Source: UBA4744 sp963718995 (GTDB lineage: Bacteria; Actinomycetota; Acidimicrobiia; Spongiisociales; UBA4744). Taken from it: a stretch of 64,000 nt of DNA. How positions within the stretch are numbered: position 1 is the first letter of the stretch; each line of letters begins with the position of its first letter. Shown here piece by piece: positions 37,224-44,700 of this stretch. Location: positions 1 to 64,000 of the forward strand of contig CAVRAP010000018.1 of the NCBI GenBank assembly GCA_963718995.1. The letters are read 5' to 3'. The position numbers and the translations under genes are program-made. Under the pieces are notes generated by a model. That model saw nothing but the letters and a program-made list of their open reading frames with translations, was not told the origin of the DNA and ran no database searches.

Positions 37224-37847
37224 TCATCCTTCGCCTCCCGTGCCTTGACCCTCGCCACCCAGGAAGCGGGGTACGGCGTTGGTGAATATCCCTTGGCAAA
37301 CCTCATTGGCCGCGATGAACGTCGAGTCGTTCTGATCGATGCCGCCAAACGGCTCACCACCCTGACCGGGTTGTCCTTCGCCACCGGCCGCGGGTCCGAA
37401 GTTCGAAAGGTCGGGGTCTTCCATGTCGTAGCCGTTCTCGCGCATGCAGGCGGCATACTCGACCAGGGTGTCCTGAATGGCCGTTCTGTCGAAACCGCCT
37501 CCGCCTCCGAGGGTGATGCCTTCCAATTCCGACTGGCAGGCATCAAATCCGGCTCGGAGCGCCTCGCGGTCGACCTCTTCGGCGCCCTGGACCAAACTGC
37601 GGAAGTTCAGGTTCCCTTCTGCGTTCACCTCGGGATCCTGGATGTCGAGGCCCTGATCTCGCAAACACTGGGTGAAGTTGAGCATCGCCTGTTCGGTGTC
37701 GACCTGGTCATCGCCCGCGGTGGCCACCGTCGAGCTGGTGATATCAGACCCCTCGAGCGTGGCGACTCCGTCGGCGTCACTACTGCTCGCACAGGCTGTT
37801 GCCACCAGAGCGAAGACGAACAGCAGGAGAATGAGTGGCTTCTTCAT
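37224..37847 (-). CDS. Secreted lipoprotein of the export operon
   Basis: 207 residues with signal MKKPLILLLFVFALVATACA: lipobox VATAC, Cys19. The mature part is acidic, with two similar helical units, each carrying a Cys (FTQCLRDQGLDIQDPEVN and YAACMRENGYDMEDPDLS), and a Gly-rich C-terminus. It heads the operon with the adaptor, ATPase and permease, so it may present substrate or sense the envelope. Three TTCTCA-like repeats at 11-bp spacing lie 55 bases upstream. Confidence 0.8.
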   Translation of the reverse strand: MKKPLILLLFVFALVATACASSSDADGVATLEGSDITSSTVATAGDDQVDTEQAMLNFTQCLRDQGLDIQDPEVNAEGNLNFRSLVQGAEEVDREALRAGFDACQSELEGITLGGGGGFDRTAIQDTLVEYAACMRENGYDMEDPDLSNFGPAAGGEGQPGQGGEPFGGIDQNDSTFIAANEVCQGIFTNAVPRFLGGEGQGTGGEG

Positions 37848-37902
37848 GAGGGGTGTCCTTTCTGGAACGGCTCCACTCTCCTCTTCAGCGCTAAGGCGAC
37901 GG

Positions 37903-37930
37903 TGAGACGTTGATGAGAAACACATGAGAA
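37903..37930 (-). promoter_or_regulatory. Direct-repeat operator of the export operon
   Basis: On the minus strand TTCTCA (37930-37925), TTCTCA (37919-37914) and GTCTCA (37908-37903), exact 11-bp period, ending 55 bases before the lipoprotein start. A weaker GCCTTA at 37897-37892 would be a fourth unit. This is OmpR/PhoB-family operator geometry. Confidence 0.7.
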
Positions 37931-37956
37931 TGAGAACGTGCTCGGTCTCAAGAGCA

Positions 37957-38007
37957 GGTTTTGGCGCTCGAGTTGCTCACATATCGAGAAAGTTAGGCGC
38001 CAAAACC
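37957..38007. repeat. Dispersed palindrome, copy D
   Basis: Arms GGTTTTGGCGC (37957-37967) and GCGCCAAAACC (37997-38007). Unlike copies A-C it lies between divergent promoters, exactly between the two operator arrays, where it might insulate the two transcription units. Confidence 0.7.
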
Positions 38008-38022
38008 GGTTTGGCCGCTTGC

Positions 38023-38050
38023 TTCTCATCCGATTCTCATCTGGCTCTCA
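38023..38050 (+). promoter_or_regulatory. Direct-repeat operator of the response-regulator gene
   Basis: TTCTCA (38023), TTCTCA (38034) and CTCTCA (38045), exact 11-bp period, ending 56 bases before ATG 38107. Mirror image of the array serving the export operon. Confidence 0.7.
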
Positions 38051-38106
38051 GAGTGCTCACATGCGGACCGCTGTACAGTCGTGCCGAACGCCTCGAGGGA
38101 CCCCAT

Positions 38107-38799
38107 ATGACAGAATCAATTGGCGCCAAGGTGCTGATCGCCGAAGACGACCGCAGTGTGCGCCAGTCTCTGCAACGAGCCTTGCGCTACGAGGGTTACG
38201 ACATCAGCCTGGCCGTGGATGGTGCGGAGGCGCTCGAGTCGATCAAGGACGATCGTCCCGACGCCGTCATTCTCGACGTCATGATGCCTCACGTCGACGG
38301 GCTGTCGGTGTGCCGGCGCGTGCGTTCCAAAGGTGACGATCTGCCGATCCTGATGCTGACCGCCAAGCACGAAATCTCCGACCGTGTAGCCGGTCTGGAC
38401 GCCGGTGCTGATGACTACTTGGTGAAACCGTTCGCTTTGGAGGAATTGCTGGCCCGGTTGCGCGCCCTCTTACGCCGGACTGCCCCTGAGGATCTGAGCG
38501 GCACCCTGACCTTTGCCGACCTCGTGCTCGACCCGGAAACTCGCGGCGTGGAGCGGAACGGCCGAGGGATCGAGTTGACCAAGACTGAGTTCGATTTGCT
38601 GGAGCTGTTGATGCTCAATGCCGGAATCGTCCTGACCCGCGACGTCATCTATGAGCGGATTTGGGGATACGACTTCGGGACATCTTCTAACTCGCTGGAC
38701 GTGTACATCGGCTATCTGCGCCGCAAGACCGAGGGCGAGGGCGAGTCACGCCTCATCCACACGGTGCGCGGCGTTGGATATGCGCTGAGAGAGAAATGA
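38107..38799 (+). CDS. OmpR-family response regulator (MprA-like)
   Basis: 230 residues. Receiver domain with acidic pocket EDD at residues 13-15, phospho-acceptor Asp57 (VILDVMMP), Thr85 and Lys107 (YLVKPFA). The C-terminal winged helix ends SNSLDVYIGYLRRKTEGE and VRGVGYALRE, as in PhoB/OmpR proteins. Its stop overlaps the kinase start by 4 bases. Gene order with a kinase and an HtrA-like protease resembles mycobacterial mprA-mprB-pepD. Direct repeats upstream imply autoregulation. Confidence 0.94.
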   Translation: MTESIGAKVLIAEDDRSVRQSLQRALRYEGYDISLAVDGAEALESIKDDRPDAVILDVMMPHVDGLSVCRRVRSKGDDLPILMLTAKHEISDRVAGLDAGADDYLVKPFALEELLARLRALLRRTAPEDLSGTLTFADLVLDPETRGVERNGRGIELTKTEFDLLELLMLNAGIVLTRDVIYERIWGYDFGTSSNSLDVYIGYLRRKTEGEGESRLIHTVRGVGYALREK

Positions 38800-40157
38800 C
38801 GCTCCGAGCCCGGCTTTCCCTGCTCGTCGCGCTGGCGGTCGCCGTTGCCGTGGCTGCGGTGGCCGGTGCCGCCTACGTTTCGGCGTCTCGCGAAGCGCGC
38901 GGGGAGATTGACGCGTTCCTGAACCAGAGAGCTGCGGCCCTGACTGCTCTCGGGGCGGGTGGCAACCGTTTCCCGGCCTCCCGGGAGATGGGTATGGGTC
39001 CGTTGGGGGTGTTCGATATCTTCGGTTCCGACTCGGCGTTTCAGGCTTTCGACCAATCGGGTGAAGTCGTTGCGTACCTTCGAGGTGGTCCGGCCCTGCC
39101 GATCTCAGATGACGATCGGACGATTGCCGGCTCGCGGGACCGCTACACGAAGCGAGATGTGTGGGTCGACGATGTTCACTACCGCATGATTACCGCTCCG
39201 TACGGAGATAGTTACGCCATCCAGATTGCCCGTGATCTCACCGAGACCGACGCCATCGTCAACGGTCTCCGCCTGCGGTTGTTCGGCATTGGTGGCTTGG
39301 GTGTTGTGCTCGCCGCCCTTATGGGATGGTTGGTCGCAGGGCGCGCCCTGAAACCGGTCGAAGACTTGACCGCCACTGCCGAGCATGTCGCCACCACGCA
39401 GGACTTCGATGCACCGATCGAGGTCGATCGGAACGACGAGATCGGTCGACTGGCTTCGAGCTTCAACACCATGCTCCGGGCGCTGGGTGCCTCCCGGCGG
39501 CAGCAGCAACAGTTGGTTGCGGACGCGAGCCATGAACTCCGAACGCCGCTCACCTCGTTGCGCACGAACATAGAGATGCTGGCCAAATCTGAAGATATGG
39601 ATCAGGTGGAGAAACAGGAGTTGCTGGCCGACGTGACGTTCGAGTTGGGCGAGTTGACCGAACTGGTATCGGAATTGGTTGAACTCGCAACGGATGCGCG
39701 GGTGGACGAGGAGGCCGTCTCCGAGGTGGATCTGGCCGATCTCGTCGAACAGGTGGTGGAGCGAGCCCGTCGAAGGACCGGTCGCACGATCGTTGTTGAC
39801 GCCGCCGACACCGCCATCCAGGGCCGCCCGGCCATGCTCGAAAGAGCGATTGGCAACCTGGTCGACAATGCTCACAAGTGGAGTCCGCCCGACGCGACTA
39901 TTGAGGTTTCCGTGCGAAACGGCAGAGTCGAGGTCGTTGATCAGGGTCCCGGTATCGATGCGACCGACCGGATCCGGGTCTTTGACAGGTTCTACCGAGC
40001 GCCGGAGGCTCGGGCGATGCCCGGATCAGGGCTGGGCCTGGCCATCGTCAAGCAGGTGGTCGATCTTCATGGAGGCCGGGTATGGGCCGACTCGGTACCG
40101 GGGGGTGGGGCGCGGGTCGGGTTTGACATTCCCGCCGTTTCAGACCCCGGGGAATAG
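38796..40157 (+). CDS. Sensor histidine kinase (MprB-like)
   Basis: 453 residues: N-terminal helix (LSLLVALAVAVAVAAVAGAA), an extracellular sensor of about 130 residues, a second helix (LFGIGGLGVVLAALMGWLVA), HAMP domain, then the phospho-acceptor His246 in ASHELRTPLTSLRTN. ATPase boxes are N (GNLVDNAHKWS), G1 (VVDQGPGID) and G2 (GSGLGLAIV). It pairs with the overlapping response regulator. Confidence 0.94.
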   Translation: MTLRARLSLLVALAVAVAVAAVAGAAYVSASREARGEIDAFLNQRAAALTALGAGGNRFPASREMGMGPLGVFDIFGSDSAFQAFDQSGEVVAYLRGGPALPISDDDRTIAGSRDRYTKRDVWVDDVHYRMITAPYGDSYAIQIARDLTETDAIVNGLRLRLFGIGGLGVVLAALMGWLVAGRALKPVEDLTATAEHVATTQDFDAPIEVDRNDEIGRLASSFNTMLRALGASRRQQQQLVADASHELRTPLTSLRTNIEMLAKSEDMDQVEKQELLADVTFELGELTELVSELVELATDARVDEEAVSEVDLADLVEQVVERARRRTGRTIVVDAADTAIQGRPAMLERAIGNLVDNAHKWSPPDATIEVSVRNGRVEVVDQGPGIDATDRIRVFDRFYRAPEARAMPGSGLGLAIVKQVVDLHGGRVWADSVPGGGARVGFDIPAVSDPGE

Positions 40158-40164
40158 CCGCTGA

Positions 40165-40203
40165 TTCTCACCCGCTTCTTACATGGGCTTCATCCGCACT
40201 TCA
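40165..40203 (+). promoter_or_regulatory. Direct-repeat operator of the protease gene
   Basis: TTCTCA (40165), TTCTTA (40176), GCTTCA (40187) and ACTTCA (40198), all at exact 11-bp spacing, ending 49 bases before ATG 40253. Same pattern as the arrays at 37903 and 38023. Confidence 0.65.
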
Positions 40204-40252
40204 CCTCAGCGTCGAATGATCTATAGAGCGCACAATCGACTTGGAGACGACT

Positions 40253-41713
40253 ATGAACCGCGACGACCAACCACGTCTCGACCCGGCTGAACCTACGGTG
40301 ACTGCTCCGGTTGAGGAAACCGGCAGGCCTCCGTTGGCGGATCCCGACACCCGTGCCGATTATGACGGCAGCCAGGATGCTTTGCCGTTGTTCTCGTCTG
40401 AGGAATCACCCCTCGATACGGCGAACTTTGAAGAACCCACTGCGCCCCCCACCCCTCCTGAGCAGATTGGGTCACGGCCGTTGCCGCCGGCGCCAGGCAT
40501 TTCGTCACCTCCGGGGCCATGGCCGTCCGGTCCGATTCCTCGTCCCGATCCAGTGGTCGGAGCGGTCCTAGCGCCCGTTGCTACCCCGGCTTCGGCAGGC
40601 GGGAAGCGCGGTCGGGTGCTCATCCCCATGGTCTCCGCGTTCCTGGGTGCGATTCTGGCACTGGCAGCGGTGGCGGGCGTCGGAGGTTTGGATCTGTTCG
40701 ACCAATCTGCGGCTACCACGACGACTGTGGCTGTTGACCAGGCGGCGGAGGCGATAACTCCCGCATCGACTGGTTCCACCACACTTCGATTGCGCGAAGC
40801 GAATGTCGACGCCGTGGCGGTCGGCGAGGTCGTGATCCCGTCGATTGTCAGTGTGCAGATTGGCCGGAGCAGTCCAACGGGCTTTTCTGAAATCGGATCT
40901 GGTTCGGGGGTGGTGTATGACACCGAAGGCCACATCATCACCAACGACCACGTCGCTACCGGCGGATCGGTATATCAGGTCGTTTTTGCAGACGGTCGCG
41001 TATACGAGGCGAGCCTGGTCGGTACCGATGCCGCCACCGACCTGGCGGTCCTCAAGATCGACGCAGACAACCTCGTGCCGATTGAGTTCGGGTCTTCGGA
41101 CGACCTGTCGGTCGGTGATCCAACGGTGGCAGTGGGGAACCCGCTCGGCCTGGCCGGCGGTCCGTCGTTGACGGTGGGTGTGCTTTCGGCTTTCGACCGC
41201 CAGGTTCAGACCAGTGTCAGTGACATCCTGCACGGGATGCTGCAGACCGATGCTCCGATCACCCAGGGTTCCAGCGGAGGAGCGCTTGTTGATGAAACGG
41301 GCCGGTTGATCGGTATCACGACCGCTGTGGGGGTTTCCTCGGTTGGTGTCGAGGGAATCGGCTTCGCAACACCCGTGGAGATCGTGGAGCGAGTCGTTGA
41401 GGAGATCATCGCCAACGGTCGAGCCGGAACCGCCTTCCTCGGCATCGTCGGTGGTACGTCCTTCGATATCGCAGCCGACGGTGCGCAGGTTCCTGCCGGA
41501 GTCGAAGTCGCATCGGTGGAGCCGACCGGGGCCGCGGCCGCCGCCGGGTTGCAGGCCGGTGACGTGATCATCTCTTTCGAGGGCACAGACCTGCAGACGA
41601 TGGAGGATCTCATCATTCGCCTGCGCCGTTCGTACGTTGGCGACGAGGTCCAGTTGATGATCGATCGTGCGGGCACCGTGGAGACGATTGACCTGGTGCT
41701 GGGCGAGAACTGA
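40253..41713 (+). CDS. HtrA/PepD-like trypsin-like serine protease with PDZ domain
   Basis: 486 residues: a Pro-rich cytoplasmic N-terminus of about 120 residues, one membrane helix (MVSAFLGAILALAAVAGVGG), then a secreted protease domain with triad His in ITNDHVAT, Asp in ATDLAVLKI and Ser in QGSSGGALVD. A PDZ domain ends the protein (GVEVASVEPTGAAAAAGLQ). It degrades or refolds damaged envelope proteins. GGAG lies 6 bases before ATG 40253. It directly follows the two-component genes. Confidence 0.93.
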   Translation: MNRDDQPRLDPAEPTVTAPVEETGRPPLADPDTRADYDGSQDALPLFSSEESPLDTANFEEPTAPPTPPEQIGSRPLPPAPGISSPPGPWPSGPIPRPDPVVGAVLAPVATPASAGGKRGRVLIPMVSAFLGAILALAAVAGVGGLDLFDQSAATTTTVAVDQAAEAITPASTGSTTLRLREANVDAVAVGEVVIPSIVSVQIGRSSPTGFSEIGSGSGVVYDTEGHIITNDHVATGGSVYQVVFADGRVYEASLVGTDAATDLAVLKIDADNLVPIEFGSSDDLSVGDPTVAVGNPLGLAGGPSLTVGVLSAFDRQVQTSVSDILHGMLQTDAPITQGSSGGALVDETGRLIGITTAVGVSSVGVEGIGFATPVEIVERVVEEIIANGRAGTAFLGIVGGTSFDIAADGAQVPAGVEVASVEPTGAAAAAGLQAGDVIISFEGTDLQTMEDLIIRLRRSYVGDEVQLMIDRAGTVETIDLVLGEN

Positions 41714-41841
41714 ACCGGTTGCCTGGTCCGAACCGGGCCGGAGCAGGCCGAGCTTTCCCCATTCATTGCCGGTGGAGTTCGGTTCGTGGAACCGGATCGG
41801 GACAGTTGGGATAGGTGACCTCACCTGGCAGAATCAATCCC

Positions 41842-42081
41842 ATGAGTCGCGCCCTTCCCGAAACAAAAACTGAGCCGCGCCTGTCGGAAGGCGACGGTAG
41901 TCACGATCGGTTTGCGCACTTTGTGAGCAAGGCCGACATCGTCCGCAGCAATGTGGAGGGCGTACCGGTGGTCGCGCTGTGTGGCAAGAAGTGGATTCCC
42001 AACCGGGATCCGAGTCGCTACCCGACCTGCCCAACCTGCAAGGAGCTCATGGCTCGTCTCAAAGGCGCAGGCAACAACTGA
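41842..42081 (+). CDS. DUF3039 family protein
   Basis: 79 residues, a small actinobacterial family of unknown function. It has a Cys-rich C-terminus, VALCGKKWIPNRDPSRYPTC followed by PTCKELM, consistent with one zinc site. The ATG at 41842 gives the family's usual size. Its TGA directly abuts the TGA of the convergent EVE-domain gene with no spacer. Confidence 0.85.
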   Translation: MSRALPETKTEPRLSEGDGSHDRFAHFVSKADIVRSNVEGVPVVALCGKKWIPNRDPSRYPTCPTCKELMARLKGAGNN

Positions 42082-42555
42082 TCAGTCGCTCGTGGGTGCT
42101 GGTTCTTGCGCCCGATCCAGGATGAACTCGTATTGCCCCTTGGTCACCGGTTGCACCGATAGGCGGGAACGGTTGAGCAACACCATCTCCGCCAGCTCCG
42201 GGTACTCGCGCAATTCGGGGAGCGTGACCATGCGGGGCAGCTTCTCCACGAACTTCACGTCCACCATGATCCAGCGGGGGTCGTCCGGGTCGGATTTGGG
42301 ATCGTGGTACTTGGACTCCGGATCAAACTGGGTGTGATCCGGGTAGGGACCGCTGCCGATCTCGGCGACGCCAACCACTCCGGGCGGCTTGGCGTTCGAG
42401 TGGTAGAACAGCACCCGGTCGCCGATCTCCATCTGATCTCGCATGAGGTTTCGGGCCTGGTAGTTGCGGACTCCGTCCCAATGCTCGGTGCCGTCTCGCT
42501 TCAGGTCGTCGATCGAGTAGTCGCCGGGTTCTGACTTCATCAACCAGTACTGCAT
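42082..42555 (-). CDS. EVE domain-containing protein
   Basis: 157 residues beginning MQYWLMKSEPGDYSIDDL, with HWDGVRNYQARNLMRD, VLFYHSNAKPPGVVGVAEI and a C-terminal VTKGQYEFIL. EVE domains are PUA-like and bind modified bases; many are linked to restriction or RNA modification. The nearby genes give no such link. The start at 42555 matches the family's N-terminus; a longer frame to 42591 is rejected. Confidence 0.92.
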   Translation of the reverse strand: MQYWLMKSEPGDYSIDDLKRDGTEHWDGVRNYQARNLMRDQMEIGDRVLFYHSNAKPPGVVGVAEIGSGPYPDHTQFDPESKYHDPKSDPDDPRWIMVDVKFVEKLPRMVTLPELREYPELAEMVLLNRSRLSVQPVTKGQYEFILDRAQEPAPTSD

Positions 42556-42629
42556 GGAAGCATTCGTACCACACCGAACCTCGTAGATCACAACCAGCCG
42601 TCCATCGCCCCCGTCACTACGCTCACGCT

Positions 42630-42957
42630 ATGGAAGATCGTCCGGTATCTATTGCAGCGGCCATTGCTTCACTCGAAGGGCCGTGGCAGCCCGCCGATCT
42701 CGTGTCGGTCAACGGCGCGGTCATTCGGGTTGCTCGCCTTCACGGAGAGTTCCCCTGGCATCACCACGACGAGGATGAGCTGTTCCTCTGTTGGGACGGT
42801 GAGTTCCACATCGACATGCAGGGACGCCGATTCGCTGGTGCTGCGTGCCGGGGAGTTGTTCGTCGTTCCCGCCGGCGTTGAACACCGGCCGGTCGCCGAG
42901 CAGGTCGCCCATGCCATTCTCATGGAGAAGTCGGAGACGCTCCAGTACGGGAACTGA
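42630..42957 (+). CDS. Cupin domain protein, one frameshift
   Basis: About 108 residues. Motif 1 is FPWHHHDEDELFLCWDGEF, with the metal-binding His and Glu; motif 2, LRAGELFVVPAGVEHRPVAE, lies in a different frame. They meet near 42827 (GGGACGCCGATTCG), and removing one base gives HIDMQG followed by DSLVLRAGEL. Small mono-domain cupins have many possible roles; this one cannot be assigned. Confidence 0.8.
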
Positions 42958-43004
42958 GCACCGGCCACCCTCCGCCGGTGAACGCCGCTGCCGGACATAA
43001 TCAA

Positions 43005-43060
43005 CCCCCGACTCGAGATGACAGGCAGGAGGGGGAGAGGGCCTGCGACCGAGTCGGGGG
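43005..43060. terminator. Long bidirectional terminator hairpin
   Basis: Outer arms CCCCCGACTC (43005-43014) and GAGTCGGGGG (43051-43060), with an inner GCAGG/CCTGC pairing. It lies between the convergent cupin and secreted-protein genes. Confidence 0.65.
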
Positions 43061-43079
43061 TCGGAGTTGTTCGGGGTTC

Positions 43080-44039
43080 TCAGGCGGACGTATCGGTCCC
43101 GTTCACATCACTCTCGGGGGTTCCAAAGAGCCCGCCGGGTCCCGGGAAACCGTGCCCGTGACGATGAAATCGATCGCCTGGTTCGAACCTGAATCCGAAT
43201 CCGGGCATGTCGCCGTTGATCATGGATTCGATCATGTCGGCGGTCCCCGCCCGGATCTCGTCGGCCCGTTCCTGGGTCAACCGCTCGTCGGCGACGAGCG
43301 CATCGAGCTTCTCGCCGAGGCTTGCGAGAGCCGTGTCGACGATGTCCTCGATGTCAACGTTGGCGCTCTCGGCGATGTCGGCGATGGACGAGCCTGCAGA
43401 CAGCTGTTCATGCAGCTCGTCGGGGGTAAGGCCGAGGACTTCTGCGATGCTGTCGAGGCTGAAGCCGCCTTTGAAACCGAACCCGCCGAAGCCGCCCCGG
43501 CCATGGAAGCGGTCCATCCCAAAAAGACCGATGCCGGTCGGGTGATCCCCGTTCACCATGGCTTCAACCTGTGCAGCGAGAGCGGCGCGGACCTTCTCGG
43601 CCCTTTCCTCGGTGAGCTTGCCGTCGGCAACGGCCTCGTCGATGCGAGTTTCCTGCTCGGAGACCAAAGCGGCGATCACTTCGTCGGTCTGGTCGCCGGC
43701 TATTTCGGCGATAGTTGCACCGTCTCGCAGTTGAGCGGCCAGATCGTCAACCTCAATCTCGAGTACCCCGGCAACGGTCTGCAGATGGGGTGTCCCATCG
43801 AAGCCTTTCCCAAAACGCTCGAACTGCTCGTCAAAGGCTGCCGCGATCTTGTCGCGCTGATCCGCAGTGATCACTCCTTCGTCGACCAGGCCGTCGAGGA
43901 CGTCATCAAAAGGTTGGCCGAAAACACGATTTTCGGTTTCCTGGGCCAGTGCCGAGGGCGTTTCGCCGTATGAGACGGCTACCAGCGCGATGCCGGCTAC
44001 CAGCGCGACGATCGCCAGCCCTGTGATCGCTTTTCGCAT
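43080..44039 (-). CDS. Secreted helical-repeat protein
   Basis: 319 residues with signal MRKAITGLAIVALVAGIALV and a cleavage site after SALA. The mature protein has two copies of a helical unit of about 90 residues: VAGVLEIEVDDLAAQLRDG and AVADGKLTEERAEKVRA in the first, IAEVLGLTPDELHEQLSAG and LVADERLTQERADEIRA in the second, each ending in VNGD or INGD. Between them lies a His/Gly/Phe-rich stretch, and the C-terminus is HGHG/Gly-rich. GGAGG precedes ATG 44039. It is paralogous to the gene at 44701. A role in metal or envelope binding is only a guess. Confidence 0.8.
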   Translation of the reverse strand: MRKAITGLAIVALVAGIALVAVSYGETPSALAQETENRVFGQPFDDVLDGLVDEGVITADQRDKIAAAFDEQFERFGKGFDGTPHLQTVAGVLEIEVDDLAAQLRDGATIAEIAGDQTDEVIAALVSEQETRIDEAVADGKLTEERAEKVRAALAAQVEAMVNGDHPTGIGLFGMDRFHGRGGFGGFGFKGGFSLDSIAEVLGLTPDELHEQLSAGSSIADIAESANVDIEDIVDTALASLGEKLDALVADERLTQERADEIRAGTADMIESMINGDMPGFGFRFEPGDRFHRHGHGFPGPGGLFGTPESDVNGTDTSA

Positions 44040-44090
44040 GCCTACCTCCAAGAAATCTGTTTCCGTACCCGGAACGATATGGCCGCCATC

Positions 44091-44118
44091 TAAGAGTGGG
44101 ATGAAAAACGCATGAGAA
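44091..44118 (-). promoter_or_regulatory. Direct-repeat operator of the secreted-protein gene
   Basis: Minus strand TTCTCA (44118-44113), TTTTCA (44107-44102) and CTCTTA (44096-44091), exact 11-bp spacing, ending 51 bases before the 44039 start. Confidence 0.6.
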
Positions 44119-44135
44119 ACCGACGGTGGAGGGGC

Positions 44136-44582
44136 TCAGCCGGAGGCTCTGGCTGCTTCGTACCGGGCGATGTATTCGTCGACGGACGTGGCGGCGATCG
44201 TCCGACCAATCAAATCCAAAGGTAGATCGTCCACTTTGCGGAACCGGACGCAAGATTTTCCGACGTCATACCGCTTCCCGGTTGCCCGATACTGCTCCTC
44301 AAAGGAAGCCTGGTTCTCCCGGGACGAATAGATCTCCATGAGGTAGACGGCCATGTGATGCTTTTGTGAGGCCAGACCCGCGTACCCCAACGGCTTCTTG
44401 TTGTACGTATCGGGGTATCTCTCGAGGGGTATTTCGTACGAGATCATCCCCCAGTTCATCGACTCCTCGTACCCGTCGGGAAGATTGGCGAGGATGACCG
44501 CCCGGACTTCCTCGAGGGCGGCTCGTCGATCGTCGGGGAGTTCTGCCAGGTATTGGTCGACGGAGGCGGCTGCAGATTGCAT
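44136..44582 (-). CDS. DUF1801 domain protein (YdhG-like)
   Basis: 148 residues: VDQYLAELPDDRRAALEEVR at the N-terminus, EESMNWGMISYEIPL, then KKPLGYAGLASQKHHMAVYL and GKSCVRFRKVDDLPLDLI. This is the YdhG/YobT fold, of unknown biochemical role. The ATG at 44582 removes a short unsupported leader. It lies between the two secreted paralogs on the same strand. Confidence 0.88.
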   Translation of the reverse strand: MQSAAASVDQYLAELPDDRRAALEEVRAVILANLPDGYEESMNWGMISYEIPLERYPDTYNKKPLGYAGLASQKHHMAVYLMEIYSSRENQASFEEQYRATGKRYDVGKSCVRFRKVDDLPLDLIGRTIAATSVDEYIARYEAARASG

Positions 44583-44628
44583 GGCACCGGAGCCTATCGA
44601 AAGCATCTCGTCCGTGCCGGACGCGGTT

Positions 44629-44679
44629 GCCCCCGGCTCTCAGACCTCGGGAGGGAGATAGGCATAGAGAGCCGGGGGC
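44629..44679. terminator. Terminator hairpin after the shorter secreted paralog
   Basis: Perfect 12-bp arms GCCCCCGGCTCT (44629-44640) and AGAGCCGGGGGC (44668-44679) around a 27-base loop. On the minus strand it follows the stop at 44701. Confidence 0.6.
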
Positions 44680-44700
44680 ATGATCCGCCCTGTGGTTGGG

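Noticed and set aside
42082..42555. EVE-domain gene as part of a restriction system
   Set aside because: No methyltransferase, McrBC or nuclease gene is adjacent; stand-alone EVE genes are common.
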